Positions 34,473 through 43,257 are shown, counted from the stretch's first letter. The stretch: 64,000 nt of DNA from Tsukamurella sp040611135 (GCF_040611135.1 NZ_JBEXNL010000002.1:186001-250000); one strand, 5' to 3'. Program-made: numbers and translations. The notes: generated by a model from the letters alone, not told the origin.

Positions 34473-35057
34473 GTGAACGAAACCAGTGCCGCCGTGCGCC
34501 AGCCGGCCGGCAAGCCGTACGTCCTCGACGTCCGAGCCTTCGGTCGTCGTCCGGGCACCTCAGCGCAGGTGCACCGCACCATCGCCGCCCCCGAGCGCAT
34601 CGGGGTCGACCTGATCGGCATCGAGGCCGGCGAGGAGATCGACCTCGATCTGCAGGTCCAGGCCGTGTCCGAGGGGGTCCTGGTGACCGGCACCGTGAGC
34701 GCCGACACGACCGGGCAGTGCGCGCGCTGCCTGGGTGACGTGTCCGGCGCCCTGAACCTGTTCCTCACCGAGCTGTACGCCTACCCGGACAGCGAGACGG
34801 CCAAGACCACGGACGACGACGAGATGTACCGCATCGAGGACGATCTGATCGACCTCGAGCAGGCCGTCATCGACGCGGTCGGGATGGAACTGAACCTCGA
34901 TCCCACCTGCACCCCGGACTGCCGGGGCCTGTGCCAGGTGTGCGGCGAGCGGCTGGCGGATCTCCCCGCGGACCACGCGCACGAGCAGCTCGATCCCCGC
35001 TGGGCGAAGCTGGCGCAGTTCTCGTCGGCCGCCGAGGGCGAGGCCGACGACAAGTGA
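34473..35057 (+). CDS. DUF177 (YceD-like) protein
   Basis: A 194-residue member of DUF177, the family of E. coli YceD and plant/bacterial 23S rRNA accumulation proteins. It shows the metal-type cysteine pattern CARCLGDVSG and C-terminal CTPDCRGLCQVCG. The GTG start lies 49 bases after sepIVA. In many bacteria rpmF follows directly; here, as in mycobacteria, rnc follows and overlaps by GTGA. Confidence 0.92.
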   Translation: MNETSAAVRQPAGKPYVLDVRAFGRRPGTSAQVHRTIAAPERIGVDLIGIEAGEEIDLDLQVQAVSEGVLVTGTVSADTTGQCARCLGDVSGALNLFLTELYAYPDSETAKTTDDDEMYRIEDDLIDLEQAVIDAVGMELNLDPTCTPDCRGLCQVCGERLADLPADHAHEQLDPRWAKLAQFSSAAEGEADDK

Positions 35058-35845
35058 GCAAGCGCCTCCCCGCGCCGCCCGCCACGGACCGCGCCCCGCT
35101 GCTGGAAGCGCTGGGCGTCGGCCTCGACGACGACCTGCTCACGCTCGCCCTCACGCACCGGTCCTACGCGTACGAGGCGGGTGGCCTGCCCACCAACGAG
35201 CGGCTGGAGTTCCTCGGCGACAGCGTGCTGGGGATCTCGGTGACCGAGTGGCTCTACGTGACGCATCCCGACAAGCCCGAGGGCGAGCTCGCGAAGATCC
35301 GCGCCAGTGTCGTCAACATGCACGCCCTGGCGCGTGTGGCCCGCGGGCTGGGGGAGGGCGGCCTCGGCGCGCACCTGTTCCTCGGCCGCGGTGAGGAGCT
35401 CACGGGCGGTCGCGACAAGGATTCGATCCTCGCCGACGGCACCGAGGCGCTGCTCGGCGCCGTGCACATCGAGCACGGCATCGACGTCGCGCGCGAGGTG
35501 GTCCTGCGCCTGTTCCTGCCGCTGTTGACGGCGTCGTCGTCGATGGGGGCGGGGCTGGACTGGAAGACCTCGCTGCAGGAACTCACCGCCGAGCGGGACC
35601 TGGGCGCGCCCGCCTACCGGATCAGCTCGACGGGGCCCGACCACGACAAGGAGTTCACCGCCGTGGCGGTGGTCGACGAGCACGACCTCGGCGAGGGCGT
35701 GGGTCGCACCAAGAAGGAAGCCGAGCAGCGCGCCGCTGCCGCGGCATGGAAGTCCTTGGACGTCAACGACTCCGAAGGCTCCGGTAACGCAGCTCCGGGC
35801 GACGCTGCGGCGGGTGCGGCCGAACAGGCCCCCGAGTCGGCCTGA
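35054..35845 (+). CDS. rnc: Ribonuclease III
   Basis: A 263-residue double-strand-specific endoribonuclease for rRNA and mRNA processing. The RNase III signature NERLEFLGDSVLG is near residue 48, and the second catalytic acid region is DGTEALLGAVHIEHG. The double-stranded-RNA-binding domain spans about 160-230 (DWKTSLQELTAE, GRTKKEAEQRAAAAAW), followed by an Ala/Gly-rich tail. The GTG at 35054 overlaps DUF177 by 4 bases; the stop shares a base with mutM. Confidence 0.96.
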   Translation: MSKRLPAPPATDRAPLLEALGVGLDDDLLTLALTHRSYAYEAGGLPTNERLEFLGDSVLGISVTEWLYVTHPDKPEGELAKIRASVVNMHALARVARGLGEGGLGAHLFLGRGEELTGGRDKDSILADGTEALLGAVHIEHGIDVAREVVLRLFLPLLTASSSMGAGLDWKTSLQELTAERDLGAPAYRISSTGPDHDKEFTAVAVVDEHDLGEGVGRTKKEAEQRAAAAAWKSLDVNDSEGSGNAAPGDAAAGAAEQAPESA

Positions 35846-36705
35846 TGCCCGAACTCCCCGAGGTCGAGGTCGTCCGTCGCGGCCTCGTCGATCACCTGGT
35901 CGGTCGCGGGATCACCACCGTCGAGGTCCTGCACCCGCGGGCCGCGCGACGGCACGCGGCCGGCGAGGCCGACATGATCGGCCAGATCACCGGCGCCTCC
36001 GTCGAATCCGCGCAGCGGCGCGGAAAGTTCCTGTGGCTGCCCCTGACTCGCGGCGGCGATGCCGCGGACGCCGCGATCGTGGTGCACCTGGGGATGAGCG
36101 GGCAGATGCTGGTGGGCCCGGGCGACGACCGACACCTGCGCATCCGGGCCGGGCTTTCCGACGGTGCCGTGCTCCGCTTCGTCGATCAGCGCACCTTCGG
36201 CGGCTGGGCGGTGGACCCGCTCGTGGAGGTCGCCGGCACGCTCGTCCCGGGATCGGTGGCGCACATCGCGCGCGATCCCCTGGATCCCCTGTTCGATCGG
36301 GATGCCGTGATCCGGCGGATGAAGGCCAAGGACACCGAGATCAAGCGGGTCCTGCTGGATCAGACCGTGATCTCCGGTGTGGGCAACATCTACGCCGACG
36401 AGGCGCTGTGGCGCTCCGGCGTCCACGGCCGGCGGCGTGCCTCGGCCCTGACGAAGCCCGCGCTCGGCCGGCTGATCGACGACGCCACCGACGTCATGCG
36501 GTCCGCGCTGGATCAGGGCGGCACCAGCTTCGACTCGCTGTACGTGAACGTCAACGGACAGTCCGGGTACTTCTCGCGCAGCCTCGACGCCTACGGGCGC
36601 GAGGGGGAGCCCTGCCACCGGTGCGGGGCCCCGATCGTGCGAGAGCAGTTCATGAACCGGAGCTCGCACTTCTGCCCGACGTGCCAGCGCAGCCCACGGT
36701 GGTGA
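35845..36705 (+). CDS. mutM: Formamidopyrimidine-DNA glycosylase
   Basis: A 286-residue base-excision repair enzyme removing 8-oxoguanine and opened purines, with AP-lyase activity. It shows the catalytic N-terminus PELPEVEVVRRGL (Pro2), QTVISGVGNIYADEALW and a C-terminal zinc finger CHRCGAPIVREQ ... HFCPTCQR. The length is typical. In M. tuberculosis the next gene is the OsmC-like one; here about 3.8 kb of other genes intervene. Confidence 0.96.
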   Translation: MPELPEVEVVRRGLVDHLVGRGITTVEVLHPRAARRHAAGEADMIGQITGASVESAQRRGKFLWLPLTRGGDAADAAIVVHLGMSGQMLVGPGDDRHLRIRAGLSDGAVLRFVDQRTFGGWAVDPLVEVAGTLVPGSVAHIARDPLDPLFDRDAVIRRMKAKDTEIKRVLLDQTVISGVGNIYADEALWRSGVHGRRRASALTKPALGRLIDDATDVMRSALDQGGTSFDSLYVNVNGQSGYFSRSLDAYGREGEPCHRCGAPIVREQFMNRSSHFCPTCQRSPRW

Positions 36706-37313
36706 GGGGCCGTCAGCACCCCTCCGTCGTGAGGCCGCTCTGCTCGCGGATCAGCCGGACGAATGCCCGCAGATCGGTCATCGTCGGGCCTATTCGAGCT
36801 GTGATCGGTATCACCGAATCGTTAGTTTGCTCACTTTCATCTGGTGCAGATGGGGCGCGGTTGCCCGCACCCGTCGGGGCGATGGGCCCCTCACCTGCGT
36901 TTTCTGCCCACCGAGGAGTGCTCGATCGGGCTCGAGGTTCGGATGCGGAGGCGCGCCGGCCGATGAGGCGGTTGCCGAGATCCTGAGGATGGGTCAATAT
37001 ACCGAGCAACGTTGAAGTCGGTGTGGATCCGCGATGGGGGCGGGTTCGCCCTGTACCGGCTTCGACCGGCCTTGCCTGGGGCAGCAGGAGAGGTGGCTTC
37101 CGAACGCAGTCTGTCTGGTGCAGAACTGGATTCGGGCGCGTACTGGTGTTGCCCTCGTGCTCGTACCGAACGGTGCGCGACCGAGTGTCGGCGCCGTCTC
37201 CGCTCGAGGAAATCCTCGACAGAGCATGACAGGACTAGCGGGTGCCCGCAGCCGGCGACGTCGACGACCGACGTCGTGTGCACGGCACATCGGGATGAGA
37301 GGTGAGTGGCGAT
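36706..37313. other. Region without a convincing gene
   Basis: About 600 bases downstream of mutM. Short frames on both strands lack codon bias or family pattern. A 22-codon minus-strand stretch ending at 36713 (MTDLRAFVRLIREQSGLTTEGC, quoted in full it is a remnant-like tail) has plausible coding character but no usable context. A dyad TCGAGGA/TCCTCGA lies at 37204-37219 and CGACGTCG repeats lie near 37256-37275. The region is AT-richer than its neighbours and looks like the decayed edge of an insertion. Confidence 0.5.
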
Positions 37314-37979
37314 ATGGCGGATCCGCGGGGTGGCCGTGTGGGCGACGAGAAGTCCGTTCCCCCTGGGGCTCCGGCCCCGAGCCTCGGTGAACTCCGCGAC
37401 GGTGGGTCGGCGTGCTTCATGGAGCTCGTGCGCGTAGTGGCGCCGCCGGATGATCCTCCCCGGCGACGGGACTGGGCCGAGATCGAGAACGAGCTCGGCC
37501 GCCTCCCCGCCGACTACAAGCACATCATCGACACCTACGGGCCCGGTCGCTTCCGATCCTGCATCAGGGTCTGGAGCCCGGAACAGATCCTCGACCGGCG
37601 GCGACAGCTCGGCAACCTGCTCGGAATGCTCAAATTCTACAGCGGGCAGGGCGCGTACTCGGTCGACGTGGCGCCGCTCGGTGTCGGTGCCGAGGCCGTC
37701 GGTGGCGTCGACGACTTCTACCTCCCCTGGGGGGAGGGCCGCCGCGGGACCATCGGCCTGTGGCGAACGACCAGGGGGACACCGAACGGCTGGCCGGTGC
37801 TGCTGATGTCACTCGGTGCGATCGACTACGAGTCCGGCGGTCTCGCTGCGTACCTGGTCGGGAACCTCACCGGACGATTCCGCAGCATCGTCGTCGACAA
37901 CGACATCGTTCAAGCGCGGAGCTTCGAGTCGGAGACGCCTGCGCCGCCGCCGGACTGTCGGGACGTCCATGACGATTGA
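37314..37979 (+). CDS. SUKH/SMI1-KNR4-like protein (possible immunity protein)
   Basis: A 221-residue protein. After about 40 disordered residues it shows the SUKH/SMI1-KNR4 opening pattern WAEIENELG-RLPADYKHIIDTYGPGRF (residues about 55-82, written with a break), then alternating strands. SUKH proteins commonly neutralise polymorphic toxins, although no toxin gene is visible nearby. ATG 37314 is used, with GAGAGG upstream; GTG 37302 or ATG 37419 are alternatives. The gene belongs to an accessory block between mutM and the OsmC gene. Confidence 0.6.
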   Translation: MADPRGGRVGDEKSVPPGAPAPSLGELRDGGSACFMELVRVVAPPDDPPRRRDWAEIENELGRLPADYKHIIDTYGPGRFRSCIRVWSPEQILDRRRQLGNLLGMLKFYSGQGAYSVDVAPLGVGAEAVGGVDDFYLPWGEGRRGTIGLWRTTRGTPNGWPVLLMSLGAIDYESGGLAAYLVGNLTGRFRSIVVDNDIVQARSFESETPAPPPDCRDVHDD

Positions 37980-38280
37980 CGGGGCTGGAATCCGATCGGA
38001 AGGACGAGCTCATGACCGGGCGACGGCACGGAAGCAGCCGACTGTGACGACCGAACGCACGATCGTCACAGCTGTCGTCGCGCCGACGGGATGGGATGCC
38101 GACACCGTTCGTCAGTATGCGCGATACAGGCTTCGCGAGGCTGATCCCGGCGCACGCATCCGGTGGCCGACGCGTACCGAGTTGTTCGAGCTCGGTCGGC
38201 ATCCCAACCATACGACGACCTGGTGCGTCACGCACGTCGTGTGTTTCGGCGCAGGCGTTGCGCGAGTGCGCAACTCGTGA
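37969..38280 (+). CDS. Small hypothetical protein
   Basis: A 103-residue frame beginning ATG 37969, overlapping the SUKH-like stop by 11 bases. The central part TERTIVTAVVAPTGWDADTVRQYARYRLREADPG has a protein-like pattern, but no family is recognised and the codon bias is weak. It could be a second member of the same accessory unit or spurious. Confidence 0.3.
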   Translation: MTIDGAGIRSEGRAHDRATARKQPTVTTERTIVTAVVAPTGWDADTVRQYARYRLREADPGARIRWPTRTELFELGRHPNHTTTWCVTHVVCFGAGVARVRNS

Positions 38281-38517
38281 AACTGCCGGCAGCCGCAGAT
38301 GGGGGAACGGCGGCGCGCAGCGTGCGTGCGATCAGCCCGGTCGGCGCGACGACGGGAGCCGGCGCTGCGGATGGATCGGATCCGGGCGAACGGGACCGGT
38401 TCGATCGAATGTTGGCCGTTCCGTTACAGAAACTCGTTCGCACCGTTACAGTCGGGGCTGTCGAATGTTCGAACGAGCGGCCGATCATGTGCCGCGGTAG
38501 GGACTGAATAAGACCTC

Positions 38518-39210
38518 ATGGGTACGAGATTCGCAGATCGCCGCGCCGTCGGCGCCGTCGCCGCACTGACCGCCGCCCTGTTCATCGCGGCGGGATGTAC
38601 CAGCACCGCGGACACCAAGGACGTCGCTTCGACGACCGGCGCGTCGACGGCCGCCGCGTCCAGTACCGGCGCGAAGGCCGCGGGGCCGTCGAGCGGCGCC
38701 GCCAAGCCCGGCGCACCGTCGGTCGCGCGGTCGTCCACGGCGGCCAAGCCCTCGGGCACGGTCACCGCGAAGGGCTCCGACGGCAGTGAGGTGAAGCTGA
38801 CCGGCCCGATCGCGGTCAAATACGCCGCCGCGACGGCGGCGCAGAAGAAGGGCCTCGGGGCCGTGCTCGTCGGCGATCACAACGCCGGGACCCGCGAGAA
38901 CGGTGTCGTCTTCCAGCAGTTCACCGGCGGTGTGATCACGGCGAAGAACGCGGACGCCGGTACCCCCGCCTACATCACCTGGGGCAGGATCCGGGACGCG
39001 TGGAACGTCGAGCGCGACGCCACCGGCAAGCCGATCCCGGTGGGCGGGAAGAACGGTTCCGCCGGTCCGCTCGGCGCCGTGACCAGCGACGAGACCACCG
39101 TCGGATCCGTCAAGCAGACCACCTTCGAGCACGGCAAGGTCACCTTCAACCCCCAGACCGGCAAGATCGAGGTCACCGTCAACGGCAAGGTCGTACCCGC
39201 GGGGCTGTAG
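38518..39210 (+). CDS. LGFP-repeat lipoprotein
   Basis: A 230-residue predicted lipoprotein with signal sequence and lipobox IAAGC (Cys27), a Ser/Thr/Ala-rich linker (residues 30-85) and a C-terminal domain containing an LGFP-type repeat (AVKYAAATAAQKKGLG, then VVFQQFTGGVITAKN and YITWGRIRDAWN). LGFP repeats occur in wall-associated proteins of mycolate-containing actinobacteria. Start ATG 38518 is close to the probable promoter region; no strong ribosome-binding site is seen. Confidence 0.8.
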   Translation: MGTRFADRRAVGAVAALTAALFIAAGCTSTADTKDVASTTGASTAAASSTGAKAAGPSSGAAKPGAPSVARSSTAAKPSGTVTAKGSDGSEVKLTGPIAVKYAAATAAQKKGLGAVLVGDHNAGTRENGVVFQQFTGGVITAKNADAGTPAYITWGRIRDAWNVERDATGKPIPVGGKNGSAGPLGAVTSDETTVGSVKQTTFEHGKVTFNPQTGKIEVTVNGKVVPAGL

Positions 39211-39240
39211 GCCGGTCCACGACCGGACCCGACACGGCGC

Positions 39241-39663
39241 TCAGTTGATGATCTCGCCGCGGTCGGCGGGTGCCTTGGCGACGATGGTGTCGCGCCACAT
39301 CTGCAGGGCCTCGGGCGTCAGCCGGGTCCAGTCGTGGACCTCGGCGACGACGCGCAGCGGCTCCGTGCTGCGGAACGAGCGGGTGGGGTTGCCCGGGAAC
39401 TTCTTGTCGGTGACGTTCGGGTCGTCCTCGAACGCGCCCGTCGGCTCGACCTCGTAAACGTGCGGGGCGGCACCGTCGGCCTTGAGTTCCGCAGCGAGCT
39501 CGGCACCCAGACCCGCGCCGTCGCGCAGGGCCGTGAAGTAGATGTGGTTCATCACCACGTCCGGGTTGTAGTTGGACCGGAACCCCGCGCGGAGGAGATC
39601 CCCGGGCCGGAGTTCGGCGGTGGTTCCGTGGAAGAACGGGCCCTCGCCCGGCGCCTGAGTCAT
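39241..39663 (-). CDS. arr: Rifamycin ADP-ribosyltransferase
   Basis: A 140-residue enzyme that inactivates rifamycins by ADP-ribosylation from NAD. It shows FFHGTTAELRPGDLL, SNYNPDVVMNHIYFTA, and the diagnostic VEPTGAFEDDPNVTDKKFPG followed by NPTRSFRS, all matching mycobacterial and integron-borne Arr. The length is typical. It is monocistronic or first of a minus-strand group with the small membrane protein upstream. No integron features are nearby, so it looks chromosomal. Confidence 0.93.
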   Translation of the reverse strand: MTQAPGEGPFFHGTTAELRPGDLLRAGFRSNYNPDVVMNHIYFTALRDGAGLGAELAAELKADGAAPHVYEVEPTGAFEDDPNVTDKKFPGNPTRSFRSTEPLRVVAEVHDWTRLTPEALQMWRDTIVAKAPADRGEIIN

Positions 39664-39678
39664 TCGCCCAGCGTAGCG

Positions 39679-39834
39679 CTACGCGGCGCGCTCCGGCACC
39701 GTGACGAGCGTGCGGATCAGCTGCACGACGCTCGCGAGGATCAGCGCGAAGAAGACCCGCACAGCCACGGCGAGAACGGGACTCGATCCCGAACCGAGGA
39801 TCGTTCCCGCGATCGTGATGGTCAGGAGGCGCAC
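39679..39834 (-). CDS. Small membrane protein (51 residues), possibly frameshifted
   Basis: From GTG 39834 the frame reads VRLLTITIAGTILGSGSSPV and continues through a second hydrophobic stretch (AVAVRVFFALILASVVQL) to VTVPERAA. Just upstream in another frame, ATG 39875 opens MRPRRRIFVGALILCAS and stops at the point where this frame becomes hydrophobic. One indel would join them into a 65-residue two-segment membrane protein with a normal basic start. Either the short GTG product is real or this is a recent frameshift. Confidence 0.45.
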   Translation of the reverse strand: MRLLTITIAGTILGSGSSPVLAVAVRVFFALILASVVQLIRTLVTVPERAA

Positions 39835-39885
39835 AGGATCAGTGCGCCGACGAAGATCCGCCGTCGAGGTCTCATGGTCGCAAGA

Positions 39886-40407
39886 TCACTGCTGCGAACT
39901 ATCGCGGGTGCGGGGCCGGACGGCGGGGGAGCGCGGCGGATGCGACAGCGTCCAGAACAGATGGATCACCGACGCGGCGATCGCCAGCAGGAACAGCACC
40001 AGCAGAGCCGACCGGGCGGCACTCTCGTGCGCGTCGATCACCGACAGGGCGGTGGATGCGGCGCTGAGGAACAGGACGAGGCTGCCGATCAGGAGGAAGA
40101 AGTCCGCGATGATCCGCGAGAACGCCGGGCGGTGCGCGTCCGTCAGCCAGTAGTCGCGGCGGGGCGTGTTCACCAAGGACGCCGGGAGCCGCGGCACGAC
40201 GTACGACAGGCAGGCGAAGAGGACGGCGATGCCGCCGGTGACGAGTGCGAGCTCGACGACCGCCGACTCCCGCGGGCGCCAACTGTCGGCCCGGCCGCCC
40301 AGACCGGTGTGGGTGGGGAACGGGTCGGGACCGGACGCGGCCGCCCAGGCCAGAGCGGCCGCGCACGCGAGAACGGCGACGACGAAGATCCACTGGCGGG
40401 CCCGCAT
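39886..40407 (-). CDS. Integral membrane protein of unknown function
   Basis: A 173-residue protein with four predicted membrane segments: near the N-terminus (IFVVAVLACAAALAWAA), VELALVTGGIAVLFACLSYVV, FFLLIGSLVLFLSAASTAL and SALLVLFLLAIAASVIHLFW. The cytoplasmic loop TPRRDYWLTDAHRPAF resembles loops of DUF1648-type proteins, but that similarity is uncertain. ATG 40407 is chosen for the MRARQW start. Function unknown. Confidence 0.68.
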   Translation of the reverse strand: MRARQWIFVVAVLACAAALAWAAASGPDPFPTHTGLGGRADSWRPRESAVVELALVTGGIAVLFACLSYVVPRLPASLVNTPRRDYWLTDAHRPAFSRIIADFFLLIGSLVLFLSAASTALSVIDAHESAARSALLVLFLLAIAASVIHLFWTLSHPPRSPAVRPRTRDSSQQ

Positions 40408-40496
40408 GATCCGAACGGTACGCGCGTTCGGTGAACTGCACCGGGCGCGCGAACCCGGTGCGGTCGAGATGCCCGGATCTGTCGTAGATTGATGGC

Positions 40497-40934
40497 ATGG
40501 CCGACGACACGAACGCGCAGGCACCGTCCACGGAACTCTGGGTCGAGCGCACCGGCGTGCGCCGGTACACGGGACGCAGTTCGCGCGGTGCGGAGGTACT
40601 GGTCGGTTCGGTGGACGTCGAGGGCGTGTTCACCCCTGGTGAGCTGCTGAAGATCGCGCTCGCGGCGTGCAGCGGCATGTCCACGGACCACGTGCTCGCC
40701 CGCCGGCTCGGCGAGGACTACGACGCGCTGGTCCGCGTCTCCGGTGATGCGGACCGGGAGAACGAGGTCTACCCGGAGCTCAACGAGATCCTGGAGCTGG
40801 ACCTGTCCGAGCTCGACGAGGCCGCGCGGGAGCGCCTGGTCACGATCGCACGCCGCGCGATCGATCAGGTCTGCACCGTGGGCCGCACGCTCAAGGCCGG
40901 CACCGTCGTCAACCTCGACATCACCACGGACTGA
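40497..40934 (+). CDS. OsmC-family peroxiredoxin-like protein
   Basis: A 145-residue protein of the OsmC/Ohr fold, usually reducing organic hydroperoxides through two cysteines. The conserved pair is in AACSGMS (about residue 59) and IDQVCTVGRT (about 123). The M. tuberculosis counterpart Rv2923c lies between fpg and the acylphosphatase gene, the same order as here apart from the insertion. Acylphosphatase follows after 4 bases. Confidence 0.9.
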   Translation: MADDTNAQAPSTELWVERTGVRRYTGRSSRGAEVLVGSVDVEGVFTPGELLKIALAACSGMSTDHVLARRLGEDYDALVRVSGDADRENEVYPELNEILELDLSELDEAARERLVTIARRAIDQVCTVGRTLKAGTVVNLDITTD

Positions 40935-40938
40935 CCCG

Positions 40939-41220
40939 GTGACCGTCGAGCAGGTGCGGATGACGGCGTGGGTCCACGGCAGCGTGCAGGGCGTCGGCTT
41001 CCGCTACTGGACGAAGACCCAGGCGCTGGAACTCCGCCTGCTCGGCTACGCCGCGAACCAGCCGGACGGTCGTGTGCGGGTCGTGGTCGAGGGCGCCCGC
41101 TCGGCGTGCGACACTCTGCTGCAGCGCCTCTGGTCGGGGCACACTCCGGGCAGGGTCGACCTGGTCGTGGAACTGTTCGGGCCCGCACGCGGCGGGCTCC
41201 CGTCGTTCGAGGAGAGGTGA
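40939..41220 (+). CDS. acyP: Acylphosphatase
   Basis: A 93-residue enzyme hydrolysing acyl phosphates. It shows the signature GSVQGVGFRYWTKTQALELRLLGY (Arg and the downstream Asn in YAANQPDGRV are the catalytic pair) and GRVDLVVE near the end. GTG 40939 is used; ATG 40960 (MTAWVHG) is a possible shorter start. The conserved order OsmC-acyP-...-smc matches mycobacteria. Confidence 0.93.
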   Translation: MTVEQVRMTAWVHGSVQGVGFRYWTKTQALELRLLGYAANQPDGRVRVVVEGARSACDTLLQRLWSGHTPGRVDLVVELFGPARGGLPSFEER

Positions 41221-41223
41221 GGC

Positions 41224-42051
41224 ATGCAGCCGCCCGTTCCTGAGAACCGTCCCGCGGGGTTCATCCCCGGGCCGGAGTCGAACCACCTTCCCGTGCCGGG
41301 CATGCCGCCCGAGCTGCACCTGCCGGACACCGGCGACGCTCCGCGGCGCCCGGGCCGGATGCGGGAGCAGGACGAGAACACGAAGCCGCGCCCGGAGACG
41401 GTGGCCGAGGCCCGCGCCCGGCAGCGCGCGCAGCGCCAGCGCGCCGAGGACCAGGAGCGCGAGGCCGCGGAGGCCGCCGCTGCGGCCGCGAAGAAGAGCC
41501 GGCGCCGCAAGCAGATGATCGGTGCGGGCGTCGGCGTGGGTGTGGTCGGTGCGATCGCCCTGCTGTACGTCGCTATTCCGGACAACGACGGTACGCGGAA
41601 CGTCAGCACGCAGACGGCGTACTGCACCGTGGACGGGCAGCAGGTGGTCTCCGACGACTACTGCTCCCGTGGGACGTACAACCCGGTGACCGGATTCATC
41701 CTGCTCAACGGCCTGAGCTATCGGTACAACTACGGCGGCACCGTCAACAACGGCCGCATCACCGGCGGCAGCTACGACCGGCCCGCCAACACCGCCTTCC
41801 GGACCTCGTCAGGGTCGGCGATCGACCCCGCCAAGACCACCTCCTTCGGCTCCAACGGCCAGACCAACGCGGCGAGCAAGCCCGCGCCGCCCGCCGCCGG
41901 GTCGAAGGGCACGAGCAACAAGGGCGGGTCCGGAAACACCAACGCGGGCAGCAACAGCGGCTCCAGCGGCAAGAACATCGATCGCGGCGGCCTGGGCACC
42001 TCCAGCAAGGGCGGGAGCTCCAAGGGCGGCTCCGGATCGAGCGGATCGTAG
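41224..42051 (+). CDS. Single-pass membrane protein, YjfM/YgiB-like position
   Basis: A 275-residue protein: a charged cytoplasmic head with an Arg/Glu/Ala-rich helix (residues about 55-97), one membrane segment (IGAGVGVGVVGAIALLYVAI), then an extracellular part with two cysteines (YCTVDGQQ, DYCSRGTYN) and a low-complexity Gly/Ser/Lys/Asn tail. It directly abuts a glutathionylspermidine-synthase-like gene and a DUF350 gene. E. coli yjfM and ygiB (DUF1190) encode membrane proteins in the equivalent place. Homology is plausible but not certain. Confidence 0.7.
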   Translation: MQPPVPENRPAGFIPGPESNHLPVPGMPPELHLPDTGDAPRRPGRMREQDENTKPRPETVAEARARQRAQRQRAEDQEREAAEAAAAAAKKSRRRKQMIGAGVGVGVVGAIALLYVAIPDNDGTRNVSTQTAYCTVDGQQVVSDDYCSRGTYNPVTGFILLNGLSYRYNYGGTVNNGRITGGSYDRPANTAFRTSSGSAIDPAKTTSFGSNGQTNAASKPAPPAAGSKGTSNKGGSGNTNAGSNSGSSGKNIDRGGLGTSSKGGSSKGGSGSSGS

Positions 42052-43257
42052 ATGCGGCGCATGCGAGGAACGCCCCGCGCGGGCTGGCAGCGGACCGTCG
42101 AATCGCAGGGCCTGGTGTTCGGCACCCCCGCGCGCGACGGGGCCGGCGACAGCCGGAACTACTGGGACGAATCCGTGTTCTACGAGTTCGACATGGACGA
42201 GGTGCTCTCCCTCGAGGCGCAGGTGGAGGTGCTGCACTCGATGTGCCTCAAGGCCGTCGAGAACGTGATCCTCACCGAGCGGTACGCCGACTTCGGCATC
42301 CCCGAGTGGGCGTGGGGCCCGATCGAGGAGTCGTGGAAGCGGCAGGACCCGCACGTCTACGGTCGGTTCGACCTGCGGTACGACGGCCGGCGCCCCGCGA
42401 AACTGCTGGAGTACAACGCCGATACACCCACCTCGCTGCTGGAAGCCGCTGTGGTGCAGTGGTACTGGTTCCAGGACACCGCGCCGGACAAGCGCTCCTG
42501 GGACGAGGGCGGCTACGACCAGTGGAACTCTCTGCACGAGGCGCTCGTCGCGCGCTGGGGCGAGATCCGCAACGTCATCCCACCGTCGGAGCTGCACTTC
42601 ACCTGGTCCGGCGCCGACGCGACGGGCGAGGACCACGTGACCACGGGCTACCTCCAGGAGACGGCAGCCGAGGCGGGCTTCGACACCGTCGGGCTGCCCA
42701 TCGAGGACATCGGCTGGGACCACGACCTGAAGACCTTCGTCGACCTCGAGGACGCGCCGATCCATTCGGTGTTCAAGCTGTACCCGTGGGAGTGGATCCT
42801 CGAGGACGACTTCGGCAAGCGGGTCGTCGAATCGATCCCCGCCACCACGTGGATCGAGCCGCTGTGGAAGACGATCCTCTCCAACAAGGCGATCCTCGCG
42901 GTGCTGTGGGAGATGTACCCCGACCACCCGAACCTGCTGCCCGCCTTCATCGACAGCCCCGGCTTCCTCACCGAGTACGTCAAGAAGCCCAAGCTCGGGC
43001 GCGAGGGCGCGAACCTCACGATCGTGGACAGCGGCCGGGAGACCGCCACCGGCGGCGTCTACGGCGCGGAGGGCTACGTCTACCAGATGTTCGACCCGCT
43101 GCCCGAGTTCGACGGCTACCGACCCGTGATCGGGGCGTGGGTCGTCGGCGACGAGTCCGCGGGTATCGGCATCCGCGAGACCTCCGGGCTCATCACCGAC
43201 GACGGTGCCGCCTTCATCCCGCACCGCATCACTCCGAAAGGTACGACCGCATCATGA
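42052..43257 (+). CDS. Glutathionylspermidine synthase-like ATP-grasp protein (YjfC/YgiC-like)
   Basis: A 401-residue ATP-grasp ligase of the Gsp-synthase C-terminal family, without the amidase domain. It shows LLEYNADTPTSLLEAAVVQW, TTWIEPLWKTILSNKAILAVLW, KKPKLGREGANLTIV and ends IGIRETSGLITDDGAAFIPHRI. The family joins an amine and a carboxylate with ATP; the true substrate of YjfC-type proteins is unknown, and mycolate actinobacteria normally lack glutathione. It starts right at the previous stop and overlaps the DUF350 gene by ATGA. Confidence 0.88.
   Translation: MRRMRGTPRAGWQRTVESQGLVFGTPARDGAGDSRNYWDESVFYEFDMDEVLSLEAQVEVLHSMCLKAVENVILTERYADFGIPEWAWGPIEESWKRQDPHVYGRFDLRYDGRRPAKLLEYNADTPTSLLEAAVVQWYWFQDTAPDKRSWDEGGYDQWNSLHEALVARWGEIRNVIPPSELHFTWSGADATGEDHVTTGYLQETAAEAGFDTVGLPIEDIGWDHDLKTFVDLEDAPIHSVFKLYPWEWILEDDFGKRVVESIPATTWIEPLWKTILSNKAILAVLWEMYPDHPNLLPAFIDSPGFLTEYVKKPKLGREGANLTIVDSGRETATGGVYGAEGYVYQMFDPLPEFDGYRPVIGAWVVGDESAGIGIRETSGLITDDGAAFIPHRITPKGTTAS

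Noticed and set aside
36713..37009. 98-codon minus-strand frame downstream of mutM
   Set aside because: Only the last 22 codons look coding-like; there is no ribosome-binding site or family pattern, so it is noted as a possible remnant only.
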